Shown here one piece after another: positions 56,554-64,000 of a stretch of 64,000 nt of DNA. A program made the translations under genes and the position numbers. The notes beneath the pieces were generated by a model. It saw nothing but the letters and a program-made list of their open reading frames with translations. It was not told the origin of the DNA and did no database searches. Source of the stretch: Methanothermobacter sp. CaT2 (GTDB lineage: Archaea; Methanobacteriota; Methanobacteria; Methanobacteriales; Methanothermobacteraceae); assembly GCF_000828575.1 (NCBI RefSeq), contig NZ_AP011952.1, positions 871,001 to 935,000 of the forward strand, given 5' to 3'. Within the stretch, counting starts at the first letter, position 1; each line of letters opens with the position of its first letter.

Positions 56554-57414
56554 ATGGAAAAAAGAGAAAACCCTTACCTCAGGTATCTCAGAAGGGAGAG
56601 GCTTCCACACATATTCTGTGCAGGATGTGGTAATGGAATAGTCCTCAACAGCTTCTTCAAGGGCATGGAGATGGCCGGCATAGACTTTGAAAACATTGCA
56701 ATGGTTTCAGGTATAGGCTGCTCCTCAAGGATTCCAGGTTACGTTAACTGTGACTCACTCCACACAACCCATGGAAGGCCCATATCCTTTGCAACCGGTC
56801 TCAAGCTAGGGAACCCCTCACTTGACGTGGTTGTATTCACAGGGGATGGTGACGCCGCAGCCATAGGAGGTAACCACCTCATCCATGGTGCCAGGCGGAA
56901 CATCGACATGACGGTGATCTGTATTAACAACAGCATATATGGGATGACAGGCGGTCAGATAAGCCCAACTTCTCCAGAGGGTAGCTATGGGAGCACCGCA
57001 CCATATGGAGCTCTTGAGGATCCATTTGACCTTGCAGAGCTTGTAACCGCTGCCGGGGCAAGTTATGTGGCCCGATGGACCACCGCACATCCCCTCCAGC
57101 TTGCAAACTCCATAAAGAAGGGGTTGAAGAACAGGGGTTTCTCATTCATAGAGGCCATATCCCAGTGCCCCACCTACTTCGGGAGGAAAAACAGGATGCG
57201 CTCCCCGGTGGAGATGATGAGGTTTATGAAGGAGAACAGCCTTAACAGGAGGAAGGCCCTTAAGATGGAACCAGATGAGGTTGAGGGTAAAATCATAGTT
57301 GGAGAATTTGCAAACAGGCCACAGCCTGAACTCTGCGAAAAGATCTGCAGTATGGTTGATGAGAAGTCAGGCAGGGCCCTTGATATGATCAGATCAGCTT
57401 ACCGGGATGATTGA
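56554..57414 (+). CDS. korB: 2-oxoglutarate:ferredoxin oxidoreductase subunit beta
   Basis: A 286-residue TPP-binding subunit. CAGCGNG binds near the cofactor, and GDGDAAAIGGNHLIH...NNSIYGMTGGQ is the thiamine diphosphate/Mg motif. AGGAGTG precedes the ATG. It overlaps korC by 8 bp. Confidence 0.95.
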   Translation: MEKRENPYLRYLRRERLPHIFCAGCGNGIVLNSFFKGMEMAGIDFENIAMVSGIGCSSRIPGYVNCDSLHTTHGRPISFATGLKLGNPSLDVVVFTGDGDAAAIGGNHLIHGARRNIDMTVICINNSIYGMTGGQISPTSPEGSYGSTAPYGALEDPFDLAELVTAAGASYVARWTTAHPLQLANSIKKGLKNRGFSFIEAISQCPTYFGRKNRMRSPVEMMRFMKENSLNRRKALKMEPDEVEGKIIVGEFANRPQPELCEKICSMVDEKSGRALDMIRSAYRDD

Positions 57415-57976
57415 AGTGAGAAAGGAAATCAGAATAGCTGGATTCGGTGGACAGGGAGTTATACTTGCAGGCATAGTCCTTGGTAAGGCTGCAAGTCTCT
57501 ATGATGGTCTATACGCTGTTCAGACCCAGTCCTATGGACCTGAGGCCCGGGGAGGGGCTTCAAGGGCGGAGGTCGTGATAAGTGACCATGAGATAGACTA
57601 CCCCAAGGTTCAGAGCCCGGATATACTCGTTGCAATGTCCCATCAGGCCCTCCTGACATACATGGACGACCTCAAAAGGGGAGGGACCCTCATAGTTGAC
57701 CCTGATATGGTTGTTGAGGCTGAAATAGAGGATTTCATCAGGGCGAGGGAGGTTAAATATTTCAGGGCCCCCGCAACCAGAACAGCCGAGGAAAGGGTTG
57801 GCATAACCATAGTGGCCAACATGGTCATGATCGGGGCCCTCACCGAGGCAACAGGGATTGTGAGTGTCAGGGCCGCTGAGGAGGCCATAAAGGACAGCGT
57901 ACCCCCAGGTACAGAGGAGAAGAACCTCATGGCATTCCAGGCCGGTCGCGAACTTATAATGGAGGGAAGCAGATGA
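57407..57976 (+). CDS. korC: 2-oxoglutarate:ferredoxin oxidoreductase subunit gamma
   Basis: A 189-residue gamma subunit: IRIAGFGGQGVILAGIVLG, TQSYGPEARGGASRAEVVIS and the C-terminal VPPGTEEKNLMAFQAG. It binds CoA-side and completes the KorDABC complex. The ATG at 57407 overlaps korB; GTG at 57416 is possible. It overlaps sucC by 4 bp (ATGA). Confidence 0.94.
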   Translation: MIEVRKEIRIAGFGGQGVILAGIVLGKAASLYDGLYAVQTQSYGPEARGGASRAEVVISDHEIDYPKVQSPDILVAMSHQALLTYMDDLKRGGTLIVDPDMVVEAEIEDFIRAREVKYFRAPATRTAEERVGITIVANMVMIGALTEATGIVSVRAAEEAIKDSVPPGTEEKNLMAFQAGRELIMEGSR

Positions 57977-59073
57977 AGTTCTATGAGTACAGCGCCAAGG
58001 AAATATTCCGGGCTGAGGGTATAAGCACCCCCCGTGGAGGTGTTGCAGAGACCCCTGAAGAAGCTGAAAGGATAGCTGCGGAGCTGGGGTGTGATGTTGC
58101 AGTTAAATCCCAGGTCCTTACAGGTGGAAGGGGAAAGGCCGGTGGTATAAGGTTCGCATCCCCCTCAGGTGTCGCTGAAGTTACCGGGGACCTCCTTTCC
58201 TCAGAGGTCCGTGGTGAAACCGTTGAGAAGGTCCTCATAGAGGAGAAGATAACCATAGACCGGGAGCTCTACGTGAGTGCCGTCATTGACCGGACAGCGA
58301 AGATGCCCCTCATAATGGCCAGTGCCGAGGGAGGGGTTGATATAGAGGAACTGGCGGCCAGATCCCCCGAAAAGATCGTGCGCTACCACATCAACCCCCT
58401 CGATGAGTTCCTTCCCTATGAGGCCAGGGAGATTGCAAGGAAGATGGGTCTTGAAAGTGAACTGATACCCTCTGTCGGTGGAGTGATCTGGAAGTTATAT
58501 CAGCTCTTCAGGAAGTACGATGCCAGGCTTGCAGAGATAAACCCCCTGGTCATCTCAGGGGACAGTGTCATTGCAGCAGACGCAAAGCTTGAGGTGGATG
58601 ACGACTCCATTTACCGCCACAGGGAATTTATGGAAATGGAGGAGTATGAACCCGAGGAGTTTGCCTTTGTGAAGCTCGATGGTGATATTGCAGTTATAGG
58701 TAACGGTGCCGGGTTAACCCTCACCGCAATGGACCTCATAAAACTGAAGGGCGGGGAACCCGCCACATTCCTCGACATCGGTGGCGGTGCCTCAGAGGAC
58801 GTCATAAGGAGGGCCCTTGACCTCGTCATATCCCATCCCTCAGTCCGGGTTGTATTCCTCAACGTCCTTGGCGGTATAACCAGGGCCGATGACGTTGCTC
58901 GCGGTGTTGTGAACGCCCTCAGGAATACCGGGAGGGATGTGCCCCTTGTGATACGCCTGACAGGGACCAATGAGGAGGAGGGTCAGAGGATCCTGCGGGA
59001 GGCAGGAATCCCCTTTGAGACGTCCCTTGAGAGGGCTGCTGAGAAGGCCGTTGAGATAGCAAAAAACCTCTAA
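57973..59073 (+). CDS. sucC: succinate-CoA ligase (ADP-forming) subunit beta
   Basis: A 366-residue ATP-grasp subunit: YSAKEIFRAEGISTPRGGVA, VAVKSQVLTGGRGKAGGIRF, EINPLVISGD and ILRIGGG-like FLDIGGGASEDV, then NVLGGITRADDVA. It makes succinyl-CoA from succinate for the kor reaction. The alpha subunit gene (sucD) is not in the window. It overlaps korC by 4 bp, forming the operon korDABC-sucC. Confidence 0.95.
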   Translation: MKFYEYSAKEIFRAEGISTPRGGVAETPEEAERIAAELGCDVAVKSQVLTGGRGKAGGIRFASPSGVAEVTGDLLSSEVRGETVEKVLIEEKITIDRELYVSAVIDRTAKMPLIMASAEGGVDIEELAARSPEKIVRYHINPLDEFLPYEAREIARKMGLESELIPSVGGVIWKLYQLFRKYDARLAEINPLVISGDSVIAADAKLEVDDDSIYRHREFMEMEEYEPEEFAFVKLDGDIAVIGNGAGLTLTAMDLIKLKGGEPATFLDIGGGASEDVIRRALDLVISHPSVRVVFLNVLGGITRADDVARGVVNALRNTGRDVPLVIRLTGTNEEEGQRILREAGIPFETSLERAAEKAVEIAKNL

Positions 59074-59140
59074 ACCTCCAGCTCCCCTTCTCTTTTTTCT
59101 GGAAATAGAAAAAACCTCCAGCCAGCTTCCCTTTTTCTGT
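59073..59140 (+). terminator. duplicated oligo-T terminator region after sucC
   Basis: AACCTCCAGC at 59073-59082 and 59113-59122, each followed by a pyrimidine tract with a T-run (59093-59098, TTTTTT; 59132-59136, TTTTT). It looks like a duplicated termination element between convergent genes. Confidence 0.5.
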
Positions 59141-59185
59141 TTCCTTATAACAAACCCTGAAACGTCGGGTTAATGCACACCAGTA

Positions 59186-60271
59186 TCAGGAGATTGTCCT
59201 CTTGATGGTGACGGTGTGGGCCATCACCAGGGCGGATATTATTATGTATGTGAGAAGGGCTGATGAGTTAAATGACCTGTTGAATATGAAGAGGCCCATC
59301 AGGCTCTGTGACAGGAATGCTGCAAGGGACCCTATAAGGAGGGCCTCCCGGCCAAGGTACATCCTGCTACCGTTGAGTCTCTGCTCCTGATACCTCCTGA
59401 GAACACTGAGCCCACAGAAGGTGACTATCATAACCCAGAAGAGGAGGAAGAGCAGCCCAAAGAAGCCCGCGTCAAAGGCCACCGCAAAGATCCCGGGTAG
59501 CATGTAGTCGATGTAGTCCTTCTTAACCACCAGAACCCCGTAGAATATGTGGTATGGAAGCCCCAGGTTCTGGATCATGGTGATGGGGAGGGTGATATAT
59601 CCATCGGCGCCCCCCAGGCAGGCTGATTTCCAGTAACAGGAACCCTGCACATGTCCCCAGAAGGTCGTATTTTTAAGGACCAGTGAAAGGCTTGGAACCG
59701 TGTTCTCCTCAAGCCTTGTGATCCTCAGCATTGGACTCAGAACGCTCTTATTGAGGACCTTCGAGAGGAACTCCATGAGGGCGAAAGCTCCAGCACCGGC
59801 GAGGATGAATGATAGGACCGATTTTTTGGTTATCTTTGTGCTCCTCCTGAAACTCTTTGACATGAGGAGATAGCCGAAGGCCCATCCCAGGAGCCAGAGC
59901 ACCAGGAATGACCTGTGCATCAGCCCCCCGGAGATGGCTATTACAAAGAAGAGTAGAAGTGAAAGTTTCTTAACGGATGCTGATCCTATACCTGCCTCGG
60001 TGAGGAGGTTTGAGGATGCAACCATTGTAACCCAGAATAAAACCGCGAAGGGTCCGAAGGGGTGGGTGAATTCATGGTGTGATAGGAAGGGTAGCAGGAG
60101 AAAAGCTGCATCCAGTGAGAATATAAGTGCAAGTGCGACTGTCAGCACGGTCCCCAGGAACATCACAAGACTGAGGGGTGCCGCCACCACATTGAAGAGC
60201 AGAATTATGCCAACATGGATTATCACTGCAACTTCCAGGATGAACTGAAGGTTATTCTGAGCTATCAACAT
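59186..60271 (-). CDS. polytopic membrane protein of unknown function
   Basis: A 361-residue protein with about ten predicted transmembrane helices and one longer external loop (about 190-245; NTTFWGHVQGSCYWKSACLG contains two cysteines) near the middle. Its layout is like O-antigen polymerase/ligase-type proteins with one large loop, so a role in surface polysaccharide or pseudomurein precursor chemistry is possible but not shown. The ATG at 60271 has no strong ribosome binding site; ATATATATTA-like TATA at about 60298-60308. Confidence 0.65.
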   Translation of the reverse strand: MLIAQNNLQFILEVAVIIHVGIILLFNVVAAPLSLVMFLGTVLTVALALIFSLDAAFLLLPFLSHHEFTHPFGPFAVLFWVTMVASSNLLTEAGIGSASVKKLSLLLFFVIAISGGLMHRSFLVLWLLGWAFGYLLMSKSFRRSTKITKKSVLSFILAGAGAFALMEFLSKVLNKSVLSPMLRITRLEENTVPSLSLVLKNTTFWGHVQGSCYWKSACLGGADGYITLPITMIQNLGLPYHIFYGVLVVKKDYIDYMLPGIFAVAFDAGFFGLLFLLFWVMIVTFCGLSVLRRYQEQRLNGSRMYLGREALLIGSLAAFLSQSLMGLFIFNRSFNSSALLTYIIISALVMAHTVTIKRTIS

Positions 60272-60433
60272 GATTAGGAGATATTGTAATAATCCTCAAT
60301 ATATATTATGGTCTGATGTGAAGACCGGTCACCGAAAAGGATGCCCCTGAATAAGGGGACCCCATGAACCACTCCAGGCTGGAAGGTATGCCACCACTAG
60401 AATCCCCTGGAACTCCGGCACTCTAAAAATAAT

Positions 60434-61294
60434 CTATGGGGATGCAATCCCCATGATGTAGTTGTAGATGCTCTGGAGGAACGCATATATCTGGTCCAGT
60501 ATACCTGATCCTCCAACCTGCTGGCTAACACCCTCCAGCCTCTGTTTAAATTCTGTGAGGCTTCCCTGGACCCTCTGGGATGCTGCAACCGAATCGGCAA
60601 CCTGCTGGACCTGGGTCTCTGTGAGGTTGATGTTCATCTGCTGTGATACATCAACCACGACCCTCTGTATGTCAGCGGGGTCCTGGAGGTTCTGACTCTG
60701 GGTCCTGTTTTTGACCTCATCGAAGAGTTCAGCCACCCTATCCCCTGTGGCGTTTGTTTCGTTAACAAGCCTGCTCTGGAGGTATATCTCCTCAACAGAT
60801 ACCCTCTTGGCCTCCTCTGGTATCTGCTCTCCGACGGCGATCTCATATGATTTCAGGACCCCTGCAAGTGCAGCCTCCCCTGACGCAGGTACCGGTGAAG
60901 TCACTACTACGTAGCCACGATCTATCCCCGATGACCTGAGGGCGCTTGCATACATCTCAGGTGTTACAACCCTTATCTTGCTGGTATCAACCGAGACCTT
61001 GATACCGTCACTGTAGGAGAGGTCCACCATTGCACAGGACAGTATCTGTGATGGTGAGTACACACGGCCTGTGACGCCCCGTGAAACCTCGTTGACCTCT
61101 GATGCTGTTACAATCTTAATATCAGCACTCTGAAGGTCCTTATCTGTCTTTGCTTTGAAGTAGTCCATCACAGCGCTTTTGTATGACGGATTGCTGCTGG
61201 TGGCCTCCCCAAGTGTCACAGAGAACCCTGAAACTGCAAATACAGGGGCGGCCACAAGGAATGCAATTAGAATTAATGGAAGAATTTGCCTCAT
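60434..61294 (-). CDS. secreted DUF1002-like protein
   Basis: A 286-residue exported protein. The signal peptide is about 1-21 (ending VFAVSG). Two segments fit the DUF1002 family seen in Firmicutes and some methanogens: KIVTASEVNEVSRGVTGRVY and VVVTSPVPASGEAALAGVLKSYE. The C-terminal half is helical with many Gln and Val (QQVADSVAASQRVQG). Function unknown. ATG at 61294 follows GGTGGTAATT; the frame opens at 61303. Confidence 0.75.
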   Translation of the reverse strand: MRQILPLILIAFLVAAPVFAVSGFSVTLGEATSSNPSYKSAVMDYFKAKTDKDLQSADIKIVTASEVNEVSRGVTGRVYSPSQILSCAMVDLSYSDGIKVSVDTSKIRVVTPEMYASALRSSGIDRGYVVVTSPVPASGEAALAGVLKSYEIAVGEQIPEEAKRVSVEEIYLQSRLVNETNATGDRVAELFDEVKNRTQSQNLQDPADIQRVVVDVSQQMNINLTETQVQQVADSVAASQRVQGSLTEFKQRLEGVSQQVGGSGILDQIYAFLQSIYNYIMGIASP

Positions 61295-61368
61295 AATTAC
61301 CACCTGATTAATAATTATCGTGGATGAATTATTTAAGGGTGGTGTCTGGTCATCCAGAATCCGGCGCC

Positions 61369-62280
61369 CTAAGCCAGAAGAACAACCCTGCTCTCCCGTG
61401 ATTCATCCACAATCTCCATCCCAGATGCAGCCGCAAGTTCTTCTGCAAATTCATGGACCTCATAGAAGAGGGGCATGTTCTCTATATCAAGGCGTCTTCT
61501 TGAGTAGCCTATGTACATGTAGGCCTTTACCTCAACAAAGTCGGGTCTGGCCCTCTCGATCATCCTGGCGAACCCCACAGGATCCTTCATGTTAATATGC
61601 CTTACTGCGGTGATCCTGAGGACCTTCCTGCAGCTGAAGGATGGCATGAGTTCAAGTGAGCTGTTGAGGAGATCCCAGGCCCCTGGTATCTGTGGCCTGC
61701 AGAGTTCCTTATAGGTGTCCCTGTCAGGGGCGTCCAGGGATATGTAGAGCTGTGTGGGTTCCTCTGAAAGTTTTTCAAGGTTCATGGGTGCCAGGCCATT
61801 GGTTACAAGGAATGTTGTGAAGTTTCTCCTGTGAAATTCCCTCAGGAGGCCATCCATGTCAGGGTAGAGCATTGGTTCCCCTGCAAGTGATATGGCAGCA
61901 TTTGTTGGGTCCTGTGACTCCATCACCTTGATTTTATCTGCCCTCTCATTGCCGAGGTATCCACATAGCAGTTTCCTCTGTGCCTCTATGGCCCCATCGA
62001 TTATATCTGCGGGTTCATCATGGGGGCCCTCCCATGCTGTCCCTGTTGATGAGAGGTCCCTCCAGCAGAAGAGGCATTTCTGCTGGCAGAATGGCACACT
62101 TGGAGACATCTGGAGGCATCTGTGGCTCCTGATTCCATAGAATTTTTCCTTGTAGCATACTCCCTCATTGACTATGCTCTTCTTTGTCCAGAGGCAGGTT
62201 TTAACCGCTGAATGTCTGTGCTCTCCCACAAAGCGGTATCCCATCCTCTCCATTCTTCTCTGAGATTCTTCCAGGTACAT
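61369..62280 (-). CDS. taw1: 4-demethylwyosine synthase (Taw1/TYW1)
   Basis: A 303-residue radical SAM enzyme that makes the wyosine tricycle at G37 of tRNA-Phe using pyruvate. It has the radical SAM CX3CX2C as CQQKCLFC, preceded by KFYGIRSHRCLQMSPSVPF, with a further cysteine (HSAVKTCLW) near the N-terminus for a second cluster, and SLAGEPMLYPDM. The frame opens at 62379, but a TATA element (62342-62355) lies inside that extension. The ATG at 62280, with GGTTGGTC before it, gives the family length. Confidence 0.92.
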   Translation of the reverse strand: MYLEESQRRMERMGYRFVGEHRHSAVKTCLWTKKSIVNEGVCYKEKFYGIRSHRCLQMSPSVPFCQQKCLFCWRDLSSTGTAWEGPHDEPADIIDGAIEAQRKLLCGYLGNERADKIKVMESQDPTNAAISLAGEPMLYPDMDGLLREFHRRNFTTFLVTNGLAPMNLEKLSEEPTQLYISLDAPDRDTYKELCRPQIPGAWDLLNSSLELMPSFSCRKVLRITAVRHINMKDPVGFARMIERARPDFVEVKAYMYIGYSRRRLDIENMPLFYEVHEFAEELAAASGMEIVDESRESRVVLLA

Positions 62281-62341
62281 GACCAACCCATCTCTAACAT
62301 TTTCTTCAGATGTTCTGCCCTTGATATGATTTCTGCAGCTA

Positions 62342-62355
62342 CATTTAAATATATG
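62342..62355 (-). promoter_or_regulatory. TATA box for taw1
   Basis: On the minus strand CATATATTTAAATG. It predicts a start near 62322 and a leader of about 40 bases to the ATG at 62280; this is the main reason to reject the longer frame. Confidence 0.5.
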
Positions 62356-62380
62356 CCCGCATGTCCTCTGAGTGGACATG

Positions 62381-62793
62381 GTGGTATGTCCTATTCAAAC
62401 AATAGTGCCGGGACACGGGCAGCGGGGATTACATGAGCCCAGGTTAAGCCATCTCACATGAGCCACATCAGCCAGAGAATTTATAATAATAAATTTAAAA
62501 TAATTATTAAAAATGCTTTGTTTAAACTGTCTTATAATCCCCGGTTTTGTCATATAAGCTCTCTTAAAAGTCCATGATGGAATTGAATCCATTGAAATGT
62601 GCTTGGATGTGCTTGAAGTGCTGATTTAATTTAAAAGCTTTTAGGCTTTTTTTAGGGTCCCATATTCCTTCTTTAGAAAAAATAAAACCTTTTAACAGAG
62701 TATTGGGGCGCCATTATCAATTCATGATTAGAATCCTCTGAATGCTGAAAAAAGCATTATATAAGCCTTTTTGTCTTATTCCGGAAACAAAGG
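62381..62793. other. 410-bp intergenic region with promoter-like elements
   Basis: No gene seen. AT-rich, with repeated ACATGAGCC (near 62431 and 62457) and poly-T tracts. Near its right end AATGCT-GAAAAA-AGCATT (62741-62758) is a perfect 6-bp inverted repeat directly before a TATA-like TTATATAAG (62757-62765), a possible second promoter with an operator for the next gene. Confidence 0.5.
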
Positions 62794-62803
62794 TTTATAT
62801 ATA
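62794..62803 (+). promoter_or_regulatory. TATA box for the secreted transglutaminase-like gene
   Basis: TTTATATATA is the strongest consensus match in this part of the window. It predicts a start near 62828, just before the leader hairpin. Confidence 0.6.
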
Positions 62804-62835
62804 GTGGTGATGTGATTAAGGTTCATGGTAAGGTC

Positions 62836-62852
62836 GGCGGGTAGACCCCGCC
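62836..62852 (+). promoter_or_regulatory. GC-rich leader hairpin
   Basis: GGCGGG-TAGAC-CCCGCC forms a perfect 6-bp all-GC stem at the 5' end of the predicted transcript. It ends six bases before the GGAGG ribosome binding site at 62859. Alternative pairing (GGTC with GACC) is possible, so it could regulate access to that site or stabilise the mRNA. Confidence 0.5.
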
Positions 62853-62870
62853 ATCAGTGGAGGCGGTAAG

Positions 62871-63563
62871 ATTAAGAGACACTCGCGTTACCTCGCTCTG
62901 CTTGCACTTGCAGTAGCAGTGAGTACCATACCAATCGGGGAGATGGGATTTTCAGAAGCCGGTGGCGATAAGATAACAGCAAAGTCCACTTCCCTCCCAA
63001 AGGTTGATGCGGCATCCAAGTACAAGAGGTACACAAAGGTCCATGCTTCAAGGGACACCTCAAAGAAGTACAGCTACAGGACTTCAACAAAGAAGAAGTA
63101 CAGAACAAAGGCTGCCTATAAGACAAAGACAAAAAGGAAAAAATACAGGACCCATGCAGCCTACACCACAACAGCCAGAAAAGCGTACACAAGGGCGAGC
63201 TCCGAGGAACTCAATGACCTCCAGGGCGATGAGGGCCTTGAGAAGCTTGCATCCTACATCAACAAAAACCTGAACCACAGATCAGGCGGCCCACACACAG
63301 CTGAAGGCGTTGAGAAGACAGGATACGGGGACTGCTGGGGACTCTCTGACTGGGCTGCCAGGAAACTTGCAGCAAACGGCTACAAGGTTAAGGTCGTGCA
63401 GGGTGCAACCTCAGCATCATCAAGGCACAGGTGGCTCCACGTCTACTCAGAGGATCGGTGGACAAGCTTTGAACCGTCACTGGTAACCAAACGCTATGGA
63501 AGTAAACATTATACTGCAACCTGTGGTCGCGCAACAACCGTTGTTAAGACCTACAACATGTAG
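62871..63563 (+). CDS. secreted transglutaminase-like protein with Lys/Tyr-rich region, ATT start
   Basis: A 230-residue exported protein if it starts at ATT 62871. The open frame from 62832 has no ATG, GTG or TTG before the GTG at 62919. That GTG is inside a signal peptide: (M)KRHSRYLALLALAVAVS. A GGAGG ribosome binding site seven bases before ATT supports this start. A Lys/Tyr/Arg/Thr-rich segment (about 45-108) follows. The C-terminal domain has the Cys/His pattern of transglutaminase-like peptidases: Cys155 (GDCWGLSDW), His186 (HRWLHVY) and Glu201 where the family usually has Asp (FEPS). I infer a wall-acting enzyme. Confidence 0.7.
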   Translation: MKRHSRYLALLALAVAVSTIPIGEMGFSEAGGDKITAKSTSLPKVDAASKYKRYTKVHASRDTSKKYSYRTSTKKKYRTKAAYKTKTKRKKYRTHAAYTTTARKAYTRASSEELNDLQGDEGLEKLASYINKNLNHRSGGPHTAEGVEKTGYGDCWGLSDWAARKLAANGYKVKVVQGATSASSRHRWLHVYSEDRWTSFEPSLVTKRYGSKHYTATCGRATTVVKTYNM

Positions 63564-63737
63564 TATAATGTTTACGGTTTATTTTTTTACTGCCTTTTCA
63601 CCAATAATATGGTTTCTGCCCGGCACAGCCACAACATGAGTATATGACAAACAAAAAAACCAAACCCGGCAGATCAGCACCATCCACCATATTTTTATAA
63701 TGCACCTCAGTCATACTATGAGATATCCATTACAATC

Positions 63738-64000
63738 ATGCTGGAGGATTTGGAGTTGAAGGACACACCCATCGTCATACTGAATTTTAAAACATACCTC
63801 GAATCAACAGGTGAAAGAGCCCTTGAACTTGCATCAATATGCCAGGAGGTGGCAGATGAGACCGGGGTTAACATGGCTGTGGCACCGCAGCACATGGACC
63901 TCCACCGGGTGAGTGGGGCTGTGGAAATACAGGTACTGGCACAGCACATAGACCCCGTTGATGCTGGTGGACACACAGGGAGCGTCCTTGCAGAGTGCGC
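63738..64000 (+). CDS. tpiA: triosephosphate isomerase, 3'-truncated by window edge
   Basis: The frame runs off the window end with no stop. The N-terminus matches archaeal TIM: PIVILNFKTYLESTGERALE, then MAVAPQHMDLHRVS and the start of AQHIDPVDAGGHTGS, which includes the conserved Asn/Lys (NFKTY) and the His-loop region. It interconverts triose phosphates. ATG at 63738 has no ribosome binding site; TTG at 63756 has GGAGG about nine bases upstream and may be the real start. A TATA-like TTTTTATAATG lies at about 63692. Confidence 0.9.
   Translation, partial: MLEDLELKDTPIVILNFKTYLESTGERALELASICQEVADETGVNMAVAPQHMDLHRVSGAVEIQVLAQHIDPVDAGGHTGSVLAEC

Noticed and set aside
61369..62379. Longer Taw1 start at 62379
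   Set aside because: A TATA box lies within the extra codons and the family N-terminus fits the ATG at 62280.
62828..62870. Riboswitch in the transglutaminase-like leader
   Set aside because: The leader is too short and shows only one simple hairpin; no known aptamer pattern is visible.

Overview
The window looks like a thermophilic, autotrophic methanogen of the order Methanobacteriales, most probably a Methanothermobacter. The evidence is the set of genes: the McrA thioamidation pair YcaO/TfuA, methyl-CoM reductase component A2 (AtwA), a methanogenesis marker 9 protein, the F420 genes cofD and cofE, GTP cyclohydrolase III, topoisomerase VI, Taw1, an MreB-like actin and a four-subunit 2-oxoglutarate:ferredoxin oxidoreductase. 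Initiation signals fit too: GGTGAT or GGAGGTG ribosome binding sites, frequent GTG and TTG starts, TTTATATA-like TATA boxes and oligo-T termination. I saw no insertion sequence, prophage, CRISPR array, rRNA or tRNA gene.

Layout. 1-8.2 kb: PRC-barrel protein, tRNA-binding protein, radical SAM activase-like protein, a large secreted protein, aldehyde dehydrogenase, a class III pilin with a TadC-like protein, an M24 peptidase and a HIT protein. 8.3-14.6 kb (+ strand): iron alcohol dehydrogenase, PAS histidine kinase, M50 protease, then ycaO, tfuA and a LarE-like sulfur transferase. 14.6-19 kb (- strand): CBS and stress proteins, an amidohydrolase and a secreted caspase-fold protein. 19-24.3 kb: carB, carA, rimI and a UPF0146 protein. 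24.5-31.3 kb: P-type ATPase, cobalt-precorrin-6A reductase, moeA, and a ribosome-biogenesis run (aIF-1A, Rio1, Dim2-like KH protein). 31.5-37.8 kb: topoisomerase VI B and A, GAPDH, endonuclease IV and an AAA ATPase.

37.9-45.9 kb (- strand) is a cofactor block: purO, cofE, cofD, GTP cyclohydrolase III, a nifR3-like TIM barrel, atwA, marker 9, precorrin-2 dehydrogenase and hemA. These serve F420, F430/siroheme and activation of methyl-CoM reductase. 46-49.8 kb (- strand): ExbD, ExbB, RNase HII, MreB and an MreB-linked unknown. 50-54.5 kb (+ strand): two archaeal phospholipid genes, a DUF515-like membrane protein, a secreted anchored protein and a sortase. 54.6-59 kb: MptD-like aldolase, korDABC and sucC. 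59-64 kb: a polytopic membrane protein, a DUF1002 protein, taw1, a secreted transglutaminase-like protein that appears to start at ATT, and the first part of tpiA, cut by the window edge.

Two themes go beyond gene content. First, several 3' gene boundaries and promoters carry short, recent-looking direct duplications (20-65 bp), including three identical 65-bp copies after topoisomerase VI. Second, two genes seem to need non-canonical start codons (ATT at 62871, possibly ATA at 42790). Where the longest open frame disagreed with the ribosome binding site, I chose the start by the ribosome binding site and say so.
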